In this document: positions 1 through 10,300 of the stretch, in pieces
How positions within the stretch are numbered: position 1 is the first letter of the stretch
Layout: each line of letters begins with the position of its first letter
Assembly (NCBI GenBank): GCA_021186555.1
Contig: JAJKFL010000014.1
Coordinates: forward strand, 19,295,533-19,359,532
From: Reticulitermes speratus
Taxonomy: Eukaryota > Arthropoda > Insecta > Blattodea > Rhinotermitidae
Length of the DNA stretch: 64,000 nucleotides
Direction of reading: 5' to 3'
Made by a program: the position numbers and the translations under genes
Notes under the pieces: model-generated
What the model was told of the DNA's origin: nothing
The model's database searches: none
The model's input: only the letters and a program-made list of their open reading frames with translations

Positions 1-60
1 GCATATTTGGAATTTCACAACCATCAGGGACCCACAGTGGTGATTCGAAGAACCCTCGAG
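1..60 (+). CDS. Possible 3' part of a host exon ending at a splice donor (gene uncertain)
   Basis: Frame 1 is open for the first 20 codons and reads YLEFHNHQGPTVVIRRTLE after the first residue. It ends exactly at a codon boundary, at GAG followed by GTAAGA, a good 5' splice-donor consensus. Translation past this point meets a stop within about 20 codons, as expected for intron. The peptide has an alternating hydrophobic beta-strand character (TVVIRRTLE) rather than the low-complexity look of chance frames nearby. It loosely resembles the strand pair after the Walker A region in SMC5-type ATPases, but this is a weak impression from 20 residues. The acceptor side lies outside the window. I searched by eye for a following exon and found none. 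A second frame is also open here, so chance is possible. Confidence 0.35.
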
Positions 61-638
61 GTAAGAAAACTGTCTGCAATATGAGATGCAATCTTTTGAC
101 CATTTTTTTATCGTAGCTGGAATTCCACAAATAGTGACCTAAGCTTGGCGATTTAAACTCAAGTTTACCAGAAGAGTCGTGATAAAGGCGGACAGATGTC
201 TACGCCTCTCTGCTACCAACATGTTACGGCTCTTAGTGTAATGTTCAGGATTATAAACTGGCGTATCTTTTTGTTGTGCCTTATCTTTAAAGCAGTATTC
301 GCAGAAATGTTTATTGTTTTAGATTCTGAAGTCAAAAACAAATACCCAAAAAGGTTATGCCGTTAAATATCCTTACTGTAAAAAAGCTAAGGAAATATTA
401 ATGGACCCGAGAAGTTCATTATTATGTCAACAAAATCCAGACATTTCCTCATATTGTTACCAGTTCCCACACTCCACTCTCCTTTCCTCTGAGATAAATA
501 ATAATACCATTCTTCCACCTATGTACATGACCCACAAGTGGCCATTTCCATATTTTTCTTGACCAGACGGTTTTATGCGTTTATCACTTCTCCATACGTG
601 CTACATATCCAGCCCATCTCATTCTCGATTTTTAACCC
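61..638. other. Non-coding, possibly intron
   Basis: AT-rich single-copy-looking sequence after the putative splice donor. I see no repeat signature or supportable coding frame up to the SINE. Confidence 0.4.
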
Positions 639-951
639 TACTATTACGTGAAGTGGGCCGAGATAACGTAGTCGGTATAGCGACTCGCTACGGACTGGAC
701 GGTCCGGGGATCGAATCCCGGTGGGGGCGAGATTTTTCGCAGCCGTCCAGACCGGCCCTGGGGCCCACCCAGCCTCCTATAAAATGGGTACCGGGTCTAT
801 TTCCCGGGGGTAAAGCGGCCGGGGAGTGGAGTTGACCACCCACCCCCATCTAGCGCCGAGGTTAAAGAAAGAGTAGAGCTATACCTCTATTCCCCCTCTG
901 GGCCTTCATGGCCTGTTCTAGGGAGAACTTTACCTTTACTATTACGTGAAG
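639..951 (+). mobile_element. tRNA-derived SINE, family A, full length with 15-bp TSD
   Basis: The body is about 654-936, flanked by a perfect duplication TACTATTACGTGAAG at 639-653 and 937-951. The head is tRNA-like: an A-box-like stretch (ACGTAGTCGGTATAGCG) at about 668-684 and a B box (GGGATCGAATCCCGG) at about 707-721, as expected of an internal RNA polymerase III promoter. The body then carries the family's markers: CCAGACCGGCCCTGG, GGGTACCGGG, CCCGGGGGTAAAGCGGCCGG, CTAGCGCCGAGGTTAAAG and CCTTCATGGCCTGTTCTAGG. It ends in a short TTTACC-type tail rather than a poly(A). Other copies are at 16.2, 37.3 and 42.9 kb. The intact TSD and boxes suggest a fairly young insertion. The 86-codon frame across it is an artefact. 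Confidence 0.93.
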
Positions 952-1239
952 GACACAGACTGTCAGACCATGGTCACTTATCCACCCGCCTGTTATCTCT
1001 TCCTCTTAGACCCGAATCATCTCAGGGTAGAGTTTCCAAACAACCCAAAATTTCGGCTTTACTTTAGAGCAAGATACCTCATTTTAGATAGTGACTATAG
1101 TTATGAAGTGTAAGCCAACAAAAATGTGAAGCTGAATTGATTCATTTAACGGGGGTTTCTTAACTATGGAATTATTGTTTCGAAAGCACAGACGGTTACG
1201 AATTAACTGTGAATGACGTGGAATAAACAGCTATATATG

Positions 1240-1277
<38 letters not shown>

Positions 1278-2072
1278 CCTCGTCTTCGATAGACCTAGAA
1301 GAGCTACGAGCATAAAACTCAAGACACCAAATCTCCGCGCAGAAATTCGAAAACTCAGAGATATCAAATACGAACTATTCTGAAAATTGCGGTGAAAATA
1401 TTGTGATGGGAGAGTAATTATATGTATGTGTAACTCCCCACTATTCTAATACACGCAGACTCAGAAACGCTTCTACAATAAAGCGTTAAGTTTACCTAAA
1501 GACGTGGTGGCTAAAAACTCTTCAAAATAAGGGTAAAGGAGGCCTGTTCTTAATCCTGAAATGAAAGCTGCAAAGAAAATTAGTCTCTGTATCCAAACGC
1601 TGCGGCACGATGGCTTCTAACAGAGTGCAACCACAGCTCCATGCATTCTTAACTGCAACATTAGAAGGACGGGATTTGTTAGCTTCCAGAATTTTATGGT
1701 AGGCCAGTTAAGTCCCTGGACATGGTTGCGAAGACAAAAGTCCCTGCCCCTGCTGAGAACTGTCCTTATCTTTTACAGTAAATATTACTGACTGAACTAT
1801 CCCGCTTATCGAAATATTTACAAAGTTGCTTGCATATAATTTATGTGACGTCACAAATATTGCACAATTGGGTTCGCGTTCATCGATAGTACTACGATAA
1901 CTTGGGTTTAGGATTACTGTACTTGCACAGGCCGCCAAGATGGGAGATGTATGCACTGGAAGTAAGCTGCACCTCAGCAGTCTCTTAGTAGCAAGCATAT
2001 CAACCGAAAATGTAAACATCAGTAGCAATATCCTCAAGTGAAAATGTTAATGGAACACAAGGTATTGATTCA
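952..2072. other. Non-coding DNA without recognised genes
   Basis: Contains an (AT)n microsatellite and a minus-strand open frame of 109 codons (1708-2037). That frame has no recognisable domain and is low in typical coding features, so I treat it as chance. Confidence 0.5.
1232..1274. repeat. (AT)n microsatellite
   Basis: Near-uninterrupted alternating AT, preceded by a short interrupted ATATGTATATAC segment. Confidence 0.95.
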
Positions 2073-2972
2073 TTTATAAAATGTTAGTAGGTCCACGGGT
2101 ATGAGTGTACAATCCTTTATAAAATGTTAGTAGGTCCACAGGTATGAGTGTACAATTCTTTATAAAATGTTAGTACGTCCACGGGTATGTGTGTACAATC
2201 CTTTATAAAATGTTAGTAGGTCCACAGGTATAAGTGTACAATTCTTTGTAAAATGTTAGTAGGCCCACGGGTATGAGTGTACAATCCTTTCTAAAATTTT
2301 AGTAGGTCCACAGGTATGAGTGTACAATTCTTTCTAAAATTTTAGTAGGTCCACAGGTATGAGTGTACAATTCTTTATAAAATGTTAGTAGGTACACAGG
2401 TATGAGTGTACAATTCTTTATAAAATGTTAGTAGGTACACAGGTATGAGTGTACAATTCTTTATAAAATGTTAGTAGGTCCACAGGTATGAGTGTACAAT
2501 TCTTTATAAAATTTTAGTAGGTCCACAGGTATGAGTGTACAATTCTTTATAAAATGTTAGTAGGTACACAGGTATGAGTGTACAATCCTTTCTAAAATTT
2601 TAGTAGGTCCACAGGTATGAGTGTACAATTCTTTATAAAAATGTTAGTAGGTCCACGGGTATGAGTGTACAATCCTTTCTAAAATGTTAGTAGGTCCACA
2701 GGTATGAGTGTACAATTCTTTATAAAATGTTAGTAGGTTCACAGGTATGAGTGTACAATCCTTTATAAAATTTTAGTAGGTCCACAGGTATGAGTGTAAA
2801 ATCCTCTATAAAATTTTAGTAGGTCCACAGGTATGAGTGTACAATCCTTTATAAAATGTTAGTAGGTTTACAGATGTGTACGTGCAGTCGTTTATAGAAT
2901 GTTTGTAGGTCACGAGATAGGTAGGTACAGTCATGTATAAAATTGTGTAAGGTCCACAGATTTCTAGATACC
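2073..2972 (+). repeat. 43-bp minisatellite, about 21 units
   Basis: Tandem units begin at 2073, 2116, 2159 and so on to 2934, at a regular 43-bp step. One unit near 2632 has an extra A. Each unit contains TTTATAAAATGTTAGTAGG, then CCACAGGTATGAGTGTACAA, then TCC or TTC. Diagnostic variants recur: CCACGGG/AATCC against CCACAGG/AATTC, TTCTAAAATTTTAG, and GTACACAGG. The last three units (from 2848) are strongly diverged, the usual pattern of decay at an array edge. The first four units alternate between two types, suggesting an 86-bp higher-order step at that end. The 60-codon minus-strand frame at 2806-2988 is a by-product of the repeat. Confidence 0.97.
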
Positions 2973-5000
2973 TTCTAACCACGAGCAACGCGTTCCTGCT
3001 TTGTACTCGGGAATGTCCCAGGTTTAAATCTCAATTAACCTGAAGGCATTCTTTATGGTTTCACTTAGCACATAATAATGGCGTAGTACCTCAGAGTAGA
3101 AAACGAAGAATTCCTTCCCTTTCTTTCCAGTTCATTTTCCAAAAATCATCCCACTATTTATGCTGTTTAGTCTCTTCTACTGATAATCTAGTTTATAACA
3201 CCATACACAAACACTAACAGATAAATAAACAAACAGTAAATACATTTTGTAAATGCAAATTCAGTGCTCCTGGAACACCTTGGTTCTATGACAATACATA
3301 AAATAGGAACGTTCGCTGTGTGCATCCATGAATAAGGCCCATAGACCTACAAGAAAAAATCAGCATTAGAGAATTAAAAATACAATCACATATATTGCAG
3401 AAGGTTTTTATTTTCCAAATTTAAATTCGCTTGTTCATCTAAAATGAGGTCCTAAAATACTTGCCTGAAGTTACTTGTACCAAAGTTATGTAAGTTTCTT
3501 ACTTATAATCCTGACCCAAATCTACTCACATTCATAACTTGCAGCACCCTTGCGGCTACAGCTAGCTCAGTAATCTAACATTTAATATCAGTGGCAGCGC
3601 AAATCCAACTCCGAGCCAAACCCCAAAATCACGTGTTACAGTCCCTCTCGGGACATGGACGCTCGGCCGCCTTTTTCCCTAAAATAGGCCTCACACTTTT
3701 TATCTTAGGATTACTACCTTCTGTCAAGGCAGGATTTAGAAAAATACTACTATTAGAAGAGCCCAAGTTCCAAATCCAGCTGCAACATAAAGAAAAAACT
3801 ATAAGTAAAAGGTAAGTTGTGCCTACGTGTAAGCACCACGCCATGAAGATACATTGGGGGCAAGTGGATATAAGCCTCGGGCATATTTAACTTCGGAAGT
3901 GAATGGAGGCAGGTGGATAGTTTCATAATCCGGCATCTTTACCGCCGGGAAAAATACACCACAGCGCGAATTGGACAGGAGACTGAGTGGTCTCCAAAGT
4001 CGCTCCAGGCTAGGGGGAGGGGGGGATAGCGAAAATGTACCCTGCTCCTAGCAGCAGTCTTTCTACGTTCTTCTAACCTGTAACCATTCTGCTTCATAAC
4101 TGAACAACACACAAAAAAGGTCAGGAATTCTTAACGGAATTTTAAGGTAAAGTACGTAGATTCCTAAGCGAATTAATTTTTATTTAATAAATGTGTGTTT
4201 TATTACAGAAATATTTACGATGCACGCACCGCGTTACCATGGCGCAAAAGAGCTCTTAGTGTTCATTAGGTATAAGGACAATAAGCTGCGCGCAGTGTGT
4301 TCAGTGAGGGCCGTATTGTAAGGCGAGCTGATGGCGCAAGGCTGTGACTACAAAACTGCAATGTTTGCCGTCTCTTGAGTATGAGAAGAGAGAGAGAGAG
4401 AGAGAGAGAGGAGCGCAGCCATTTATAGAATAAATGAACAGCAATTGAGGCTGGTTTAATGATCGCTGAAGACAATCGTCATTCTCGTTTACCAGCAAGA
4501 GGACGACTTTGGAGGTCATTTTGCTTCTACTGGGGAACAGAATGTCTTGTGTTCACTCAGCTTGCTTGCAATGGTGGACACGTCGTCTGTGTTAACGCCT
4601 GTTTTAAAGTGAGCATCGTCGGGTTCCATGTTATTTCCGCTTTTGTTTAAAGTGCTACGTATGAGCTTGTTACGAAGAGTTACTTAATACCAAAGAGAAT
4701 TAAAAAGCATAAAGTGCGATACAAATGAACAGCAAAGCTTATGTATTATCTTGGGCAGACATTCCTGGTAAGCATATCAGTGTACCAGGGAAGGTCATGC
4801 CAAGAAAACAAACGTGTGTGTATTTGTATATTAAACTATTACCGCTACATTGCATCAGAATTTATTTACGTCTTTCACTTTACCGAACAGAGGCCTGAAG
4901 CCCTGTATTATTTAGTGGACTGGACCTAGTGTATCGCCAGCATCATTCTCTAAAAAGGTATATTATTCTTTGCGAACACTTTCCATGCTATAAATGAGAG
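2973..5000. other. Non-coding DNA, no gene recognised
   Basis: Only small frames with no family resemblance (for example 3591-3815 plus, 3629-3844 minus). There is a GC-richer patch at about 3540-4030, including a short G-rich run near 4013-4025, but no boundary, TSD or domain that I can identify. Confidence 0.5.
4385..4413. repeat. (AG)n microsatellite
   Basis: About 14 AG dinucleotides in a row. It makes the serine/leucine runs in the overlapping minus-strand frames, which are therefore not proteins. Confidence 0.95.
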
Positions 5001-5004
5001 ATAT

Positions 5005-5265
5005 CATTGGACCTTTCACTTTACAATTACGTAGACTGACGGTGTCTGGGAACAGAATGTTAAGAAATGTATCCAAATACGAGAAGAACCAAAAGTGTTA
5101 TGCAGAAAAGTTGCATAATGAGTTTCATAGTTGGTACTCTTTATCGGATACTAGTAGCGGGATCAAGTCAAGGATAATGAGATAGGAAGCAAGCGACATG
5201 AAAAATACATATAAAATTTTGGATGGAAAACCTGAAGGAAAGAGAGCTTTCAGGAGACGAGCTAT
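5005..5265 (+). mobile_element. LINE reverse-transcriptase C-terminal fragment, decayed
   Basis: The frame at 4994-5185 contains NRMLRN...EKLHNEFHSWYSLSDTSSGIKSRIMR. This matches the conserved region near the C-terminus of insect non-LTR reverse transcriptases, where the pattern is leucine-rich N-x-x-L-R, then E-x-x-L-H-N, then a short spacer, then I-K-S-R-R-x-R-W-x-G-H. A stop follows, and after a short degenerate gap MKNTYKILDGKPEGKR appears at about 5199-5246, corresponding to the family's next block (Y-K-I-L-V-G-K-P-E-G-K-R-P). Both blocks are in the right order on one strand, which makes chance unlikely. It lacks the 3' end seen in other copies in the window, so it is truncated or mutated beyond recognition after about 5265. 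Confidence 0.65.
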
Positions 5266-6134
5266 CTCAGGACAGTATTGAGAGGCGGGCTGTTCTGAAC
5301 ACGGTAAAATTTTCGGTTCCTTGAGCGACGAAAATTATCTTGGCAAACCGAGAGAATCTACTTTTCTCAAGGACTCAGAGCCATGATGTTGGTAAAAAGA
5401 ACGCACAGGAACTGAAGTCCATAAAGTCTAAGACGAATGGGCTTCAAATCTGACTCGTCTGCTCGAAGATTTATGCTTAGCCGCAAGGCAGCTGCGTGGT
5501 ACCTCTGATCTGACGAAACTTAGCAGTGCTACTGAACGGAGTACTTGACTGCTTCATGCAAATGACTAATCTGACAAAGTGCTCCTGTTGCCCCCCCCCC
5601 CCTGCAATTACAACTGTCTATTCAACCATGTAATCGTAATGGACGAACAGTAACTCCATGGTCGCTCCGTTACATCGCTTCAGACAGCAGTGTGTTTGTT
5701 CTGTTGCAGTAAATCCTTAGCTTTATTATAATCTGGACCACAATCGAAACTGAACTACAGAACTACACAGGCTACGCTTTACTGCGACCGAATTAGTGTT
5801 TCCGATATAATAGATTCTGATCTAATTACATCCCCAGACCAATTTTCTTTAATTCCCCACAACAGCTGTGTTACTGATTAAATATGAAGCTGAATAAGGC
5901 CACATACGGAACATATTAGCCACTGAATACAGCACAGCATACGGATTAAATAAACAATATATTATGCAGTTAACATAATTATTCTTCAAGTATATAACAG
6001 TAAAAAGAAGCAAGACCCACTCATTTGGTGTACAAATATTTCTCAAATGCGTTCTTTGTGACTTCGTAACCTTCACGTGCAAGTCGCTTTGCGAATGAGT
6101 GGCAGACTGTCCGCCTTGGTGTACAGCCCTCTCT
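5266..6134. other. Non-coding DNA
   Basis: No clear coding similarity; a C12 homopolymer lies at 5591-5602. The 77-codon minus frame at 5849-6082 is AT-driven and not recognised. Confidence 0.45.
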
Positions 6135-7277
6135 GGGGTTCATGACTTTCAGTTCTGACAATTTTTGAAAAGGGAATAAATACTAACACTGCCTCATCTT
6201 CTTCAAACAGAACTTCACTGTGATCAATCATATTCCGCTGTAAGAGTGTTGTCACCTTGAACATGACGCCAAGTGGAGAAATGTTTACAATGGGCGCTTG
6301 GATTAACTGACCTGGTTTGTGAGCCTGATGCTGCATAGGAGGCCGAAGGATCGTCCTCTCTATCAGATTTGGCTGTATTTGCTGATTTTGGCACAGCTGA
6401 GTTTTATGAAGCGCGTTATTGTGCAGTGCCGCCGTGCAGGATTGGCCTGGAAAGGCGTCACTATAGGAGAACATCCTTCCTGTTGTCCTTTTCGAGAATT
6501 TTTTGAGTTCTCCATATCATTTTCTCCTTCACGTGGCTGCAAACTCGGTAGTTGGAGGGCTGTGGTCGCTGCATTTTCTTCACGCTGCACTTGCAGCAGT
6601 TAGGAGTAGAAGGTCCGATTTCTTTCAGAGGGCATTCTTTGTGCCGGTAGCTCCGTCCACACAAGCAACCACGTAAAAGTCAAAAAGTTGTCCCTATACA
6701 GGCCTGGACTGGCCCTTAGAGCTCCAGGAATTTGAGGCTCCCAGAATTTCTGGACAATCGGTAAACGAAGGTGGCAAGGTTGTCAGCCCTATGCACCGGC
6801 CACCTTTACCCCCAGGAGAGAACCCTGTTTTTCATATCTGTTAGAAGCTGAGTCGATCCCAGGGCCATATTGCGGCAAGCAAATAGGTGTTTGCTGGAAT
6901 TTGACCAGATACGACAGAATAGTTGATTGTTGTAACACTGTCAGGCCCTTCTGGCACGTGCATAACTCCACTTTATGGTATAGCAAAATTTCTTAGTCTG
7001 AATATTCTTGAAGTTTTTTATTCCTGTGGATTGTGACCAGAAATAATGGGGAATTTAACAGGTAATATTCTTTTCCTTGTGACATTTTCTTTGAGCTCAT
7101 CTCTTTTACGTTTATGACATCAAAATCCGGTTCGACAAGAGCGCTATAAATTTCTTCTGCAGGAGTTTCTGGAAGTAGACGTTGTTTTACGGTTTTTATG
7201 GGTTGTTCTGGTGTTGGATAAACGCAAAGTATTTCAGTATTTGAGTCAGTACTGTTTAATGGTGTTTCTATACGCAT
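6073..7277 (-). pseudogene. LINE ORF1 (gag-like, zinc-knuckle) pseudogene, split by a SINE
   Basis: On the minus strand, 7277-6993 encodes an N-terminal part with IKTVKQRLLPETPAEEI, a D-V-I-N-V-K-E-M segment and PLFLVTIHRNKKLQE. This is the pattern of the domain preceding the zinc knuckles in nucleic-acid-binding ORF1 proteins of jockey-like retrotransposons. A stop follows; a degenerate segment to about 6883 (TPICL) corresponds to the first knuckle with several cysteines lost. A family B SINE then interrupts it. From 6664 the frame resumes with CGRSYRHKECPLKEIGPSTP...CCKC and NYRVCSHVKEK, a partly decayed CCHC region. A frameshift near 6470 leads to the low-complexity C-terminal part ending in LFEEDEAVLVF (6474 to about 6135). 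The role in a live element would be RNA binding and particle formation. No ORF2 follows, so this is a relic. The exact end is uncertain. Confidence 0.72.
6662..6882 (-). mobile_element. Family B SINE fragment inside the LINE ORF1 relic
   Basis: Reverse complement of the family B tail: ACAGGCCTGG, GAGGCTCCCAGAATTTCT, ACAATCGG, AAGGTTGTCAGCCCTA, CACCGGCC and GAGTCGATCCCAGGGCC. The tRNA-like head is missing (5' truncated). CAAGCAA occurs at both edges (6662-6668 and 6876-6882) and is a plausible 7-bp TSD. Removing the insert plus one copy of this heptamer puts the two halves of the ORF1 zinc-knuckle region back in the same frame. Confidence 0.85.
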
Positions 7278-7349
7278 GACTTTGGCTCCTCACTTAGTGC
7301 TTCTTAACTTGGTGTCATTTTTTTCTGCCCTAAGTGTTTATACGTACTA

Positions 7350-7712
7350 GTTAAACTACCTAACTAACTCCATGGAGCAGAGTCCTTCTTGAGAAGTTAA
7401 CAGGTCGTCAGCTAGTCAAGAAATTCTTCGAATTTTATGGAACTCGATGGTTCATTACCGCATTCAGAAGAGCCCGCCACCTGTCCCTATCCTGAGCCAT
7501 ATCAATCCAGTCCATGCCCCCCATCCCACTTCTTGAAGATCCATTTTAATATTATCCTGCCATCTACGTCTGGGTCTTCCAAATGGTCTCCTTCCCTCAG
7601 ATCTCCCCACCAAAATCCTGCATGTACCTCTCCCCTCCTCCATACATGCTACATGCAACGCCCACTTCATTTTTCTTGATTTGATCACTCGAATAATATT
7701 TGGTGATGGTTT
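7350..7712 (-). mobile_element. LINE 3' end: reverse-transcriptase C-terminus plus 3' UTR
   Basis: The minus-strand frame contains [39 protein letters not shown] and [13 protein letters not shown], the well-known C-terminal block of insect non-LTR reverse transcriptases. Two aspects are typical: the G-R-P-R-R-R-W basic motif and the acidic N-I-K-M-D-L that follows. The frame stops at 7464. The remaining 110 bp read, on the minus strand, TTTCTTGACTAGCTGACGACC and CTCTGCTCCATGGAGTTAG, and recur at 10.24 and 54.61 kb, so they are the element's 3' UTR. It is severely 5' truncated, the usual fate of LINE copies. The upstream residues of the 111-codon frame (before about 7712) do not belong to the family. 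Confidence 0.88.
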
Positions 7713-7789
7713 ATATATACTATACAAATTTACTGTTGAGGTTAGTACTAGTACATCGCGCGGCAGCCTACCTGCTATGTTGACCGAGT

Positions 7790-7960
7790 GTTGATACATT
7801 TCTTGTAGCGTATAATGTCAGTGACCAAAGTCTTGTAAATGCAGGATATCTGTCTGAAATAAACCGAATTCCTTTACTTCGGCAATCAGTACTTTTGGTT
7901 GTTCCATTCTGTCACTGTTCGCAGGAGGCGACATTCAATTAAAATGTGCTCCAAAATGTT
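7790..7960 (-). mobile_element. Possible second LINE C-terminal fragment
   Basis: On the minus strand, about 7945-7880 reads EHILIECRLLRTVTEWNNQK. It resembles the histidine/cysteine-containing tail (H-I-L-x-x-C) found near the end of many LINE ORF2 proteins. Only about 20 residues match and no upstream catalytic block is visible, so this is tentative. Confidence 0.3.
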
Positions 7961-9922
7961 GGTTGTATACATATGTGTACATGCATGTATGGATTGGAAA
8001 GTCTGAGTTCTCACGACCTTGTTTTCTGCGGTTCAAGACTTCTTCAGTCTTATGCCGCCTTGACTGATAACTTCAGCCGTTTCGAATGATCGTAGCTCTT
8101 CATCTTCAGGGTCAAGAAAAGACGAATATAGTTGGAATAAAATTATAATTTCTCAAAGATTGGAACAGAAGGTTATTTGAACAAACATGAATGCAAATAT
8201 AAACTGCTTACAACTAATATAATATAATTTAAAAGCCATACATATGTCTCCCTCTACAATCACGATCTTCAAATTAACTTTAAAACGAAGTTCGTTTATT
8301 ATGATTCTGCCCGTAGAAGCTAAGTTATTCTGACATATACAGTTTTCATCAGCATCGGCCCTCAAAACACAAAATTTACAGGCATCTCAAATGGAATTTT
8401 ATCACATTTCTCAAAGACATCTTATCGCATTAAAAACGTATAAACCCACACGTCAAAAAATATGCTTCTCATCAGTATTCATGAACTTTTACTCGCATGC
8501 TTTCCGACGCGCCTCGTACAGAAAGTGAAAATATAAAGCCTAGACGTGCGTGTGCAATATAGCGTTTCTACAGTTGATTAAGTTCTGCAGCAAATACTTT
8601 ATGATTTTGTGAACTGTAAAATACTGTCCCTTGAGCCAACATAGTTTTGAAACTGTAATAAATCGACATAAGGACCAATGAATAATAAACAATTTTAAAA
8701 CACATTTGGGAAGGGACTGCTGAAATACTAATTTCCCTCTTGAAGTTTCGTTTAAGATTTTAGTTGCCATATGTTTAGCGTATAACAGTATGAAAGTATC
8801 TTAGCTCGAAACAGCACTAGCCTGACTCCCTTCTATTTATTTCTGTTGTAAACTATCCATTACTACTTAAATAAATGCCAGATTGACTAACAAACAGGTA
8901 AGCAACTCAATATTACAAGTCTTTTTTCATGAGTTGTCAATTTTAAGGTGGTAAAAATATCACCCGAAACCTAAATATTTATCAATGCCGTCAATTTAGC
9001 TAGTCACTACTTTAGATTCTAAATAAGCGCGATTTAGTTCCCCCTTCCATAACGTCCCTTTACGTATCCATTTTGATACTACTCAGCAAACTCCGAAGTT
9101 ATTTCTTCTCATGTATTGTTTTAGCCCTCAATGGTAGGTATGTTTATGCTTCTACAATCTTAGCCATCTTCATTAATAATTCTAATTAATGCTAAGCACG
9201 AAGAAAACCCACATCCCCTCCCTTAGTATGTCACCTTCGTCAGCTTCTGCTGCATCATTTGTTATAGACCCACGTATTCTTCTTAGCATTTCTTTCAAAA
9301 TGACTCTCACTTTCTGATCTCTCTTCAAAATGAAAGACCAAGTTACGCATTTCTTTCAGTTGCATTATTCATAATTATCCTACATCCACCGACGCCTCCA
9401 CAATATTCTGGAGAATTAACTGCCGGAGTTAGCTCCCTCTTTAACGAAAATTTATGCATCAAGAGGCCGTAATTATGCCTCGTAATTCCATTGTTATATG
9501 CTTCCATTGAATCTTCACTCCAAAAGAGCCTGTACGAAACAGCGAACGAATTAACGGAGTGAATTGTTTCCCAATTCCAAACAATACAGAAATGTTGGCT
9601 AACGGTATATTTCATTTGCTTCTCAGTCGCTCCATTTTAACCCTCTGAAGTGGAAATCTCACTATCAATGAGGAAAATCCTGTAACCACTTTAATTAACA
9701 CCATCGGACCTACACGTCCCTAATGAAAAATATCTAATATAATACCTTAAAGTTATGTCACAGTCATGCTTGTCAGTGACAGGGAAACCATAGTTAGTGT
9801 TACTCCTTACTTCAGTCTATAAATTACTGTAATATTGGTGGGGCTTGTGGCACGTAAACGAGGAAACAGATGTGCATAGTTTATTTAATATTACACATTT
9901 TCCGTGCAGTTGTTTTGTACAT
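7961..9922. other. Non-coding DNA
   Basis: No coding frame with recognisable family features. A short TTTCG...CTTCATCTTCAGGGTCAAG motif at about 8073-8117 resembles one arm of the foldback at 13.1 kb. Confidence 0.45.
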
Positions 9923-10050
9923 ACAAGTTTATTTATTAGCAAATACTGCACAATAATTATATATGCTCCATATTTCGGCTGAAATACTCAGTCGAAACAT
10001 GTAGGAACATGTAAAACTATTGTGCAGTAGTTGGTACTAAATAAACTTGT
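9923..10050. mobile_element. Foldback element with 33-bp inverted arms
   Basis: The left arm (9923-9955, ACAAGTTTATTTATTAGCAA then ATACTGCACAATA) is the near-perfect inverse of the right arm (10018-10050, starting TATTGTGCAGTAG and ending ACTAAATAAACTTGT). The 62-bp centre holds a smaller imperfect hairpin, TTTCGGCTGA...TCAGTCGAAA, followed by ACATG. It could be a MITE or the terminal structure of a larger retroelement. No clear TSD. Confidence 0.75.
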
Positions 10051-10055
10051 TTATA

Positions 10056-10300
10056 GAAATGCATAGTGTTTTGGTTGGAAAACCTGAAGAAATGAAACCA
10101 CTTAGAAGACCTAGATGGAAAGATAACATTACAATGCATTTTTAAGAAAAAAAAGCGATATTGTGGAATGGATTCGTCTGGGACAATATTGTGGACTATT
10201 GGGGAGTTTTTGCATTCCATAAAATGCGGGGAGTTTCTTGACTAGCTGAGGACCTGTTACATTCTCGAGAAGGAGTCTGCCTCACGAATTTAGTTAAATT
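10056..10300 (+). mobile_element. LINE 3' end, same family as 7.35-7.7 kb
   Basis: Plus-strand translation in shifting frames gives VLVGKPE, LRRPRWKDNITM, WIRLGQ and then the stop-flanked NAGSFLTS region. The DNA AAATGCGGGGAGTTTCTTGA then CTAGCTGAGGACCTGTTAC is the family's 3' UTR. Several frameshifts and a poly(A)-like run make it non-functional. It starts only a few bases after the foldback, so the two may share an insertion history. Confidence 0.8.

Noticed and set aside
2806-2988. Open frame across the minisatellite
   Set aside because: The 43-bp unit is not a multiple of three and the frame covers only the decayed end; it is a by-product of the repeat.
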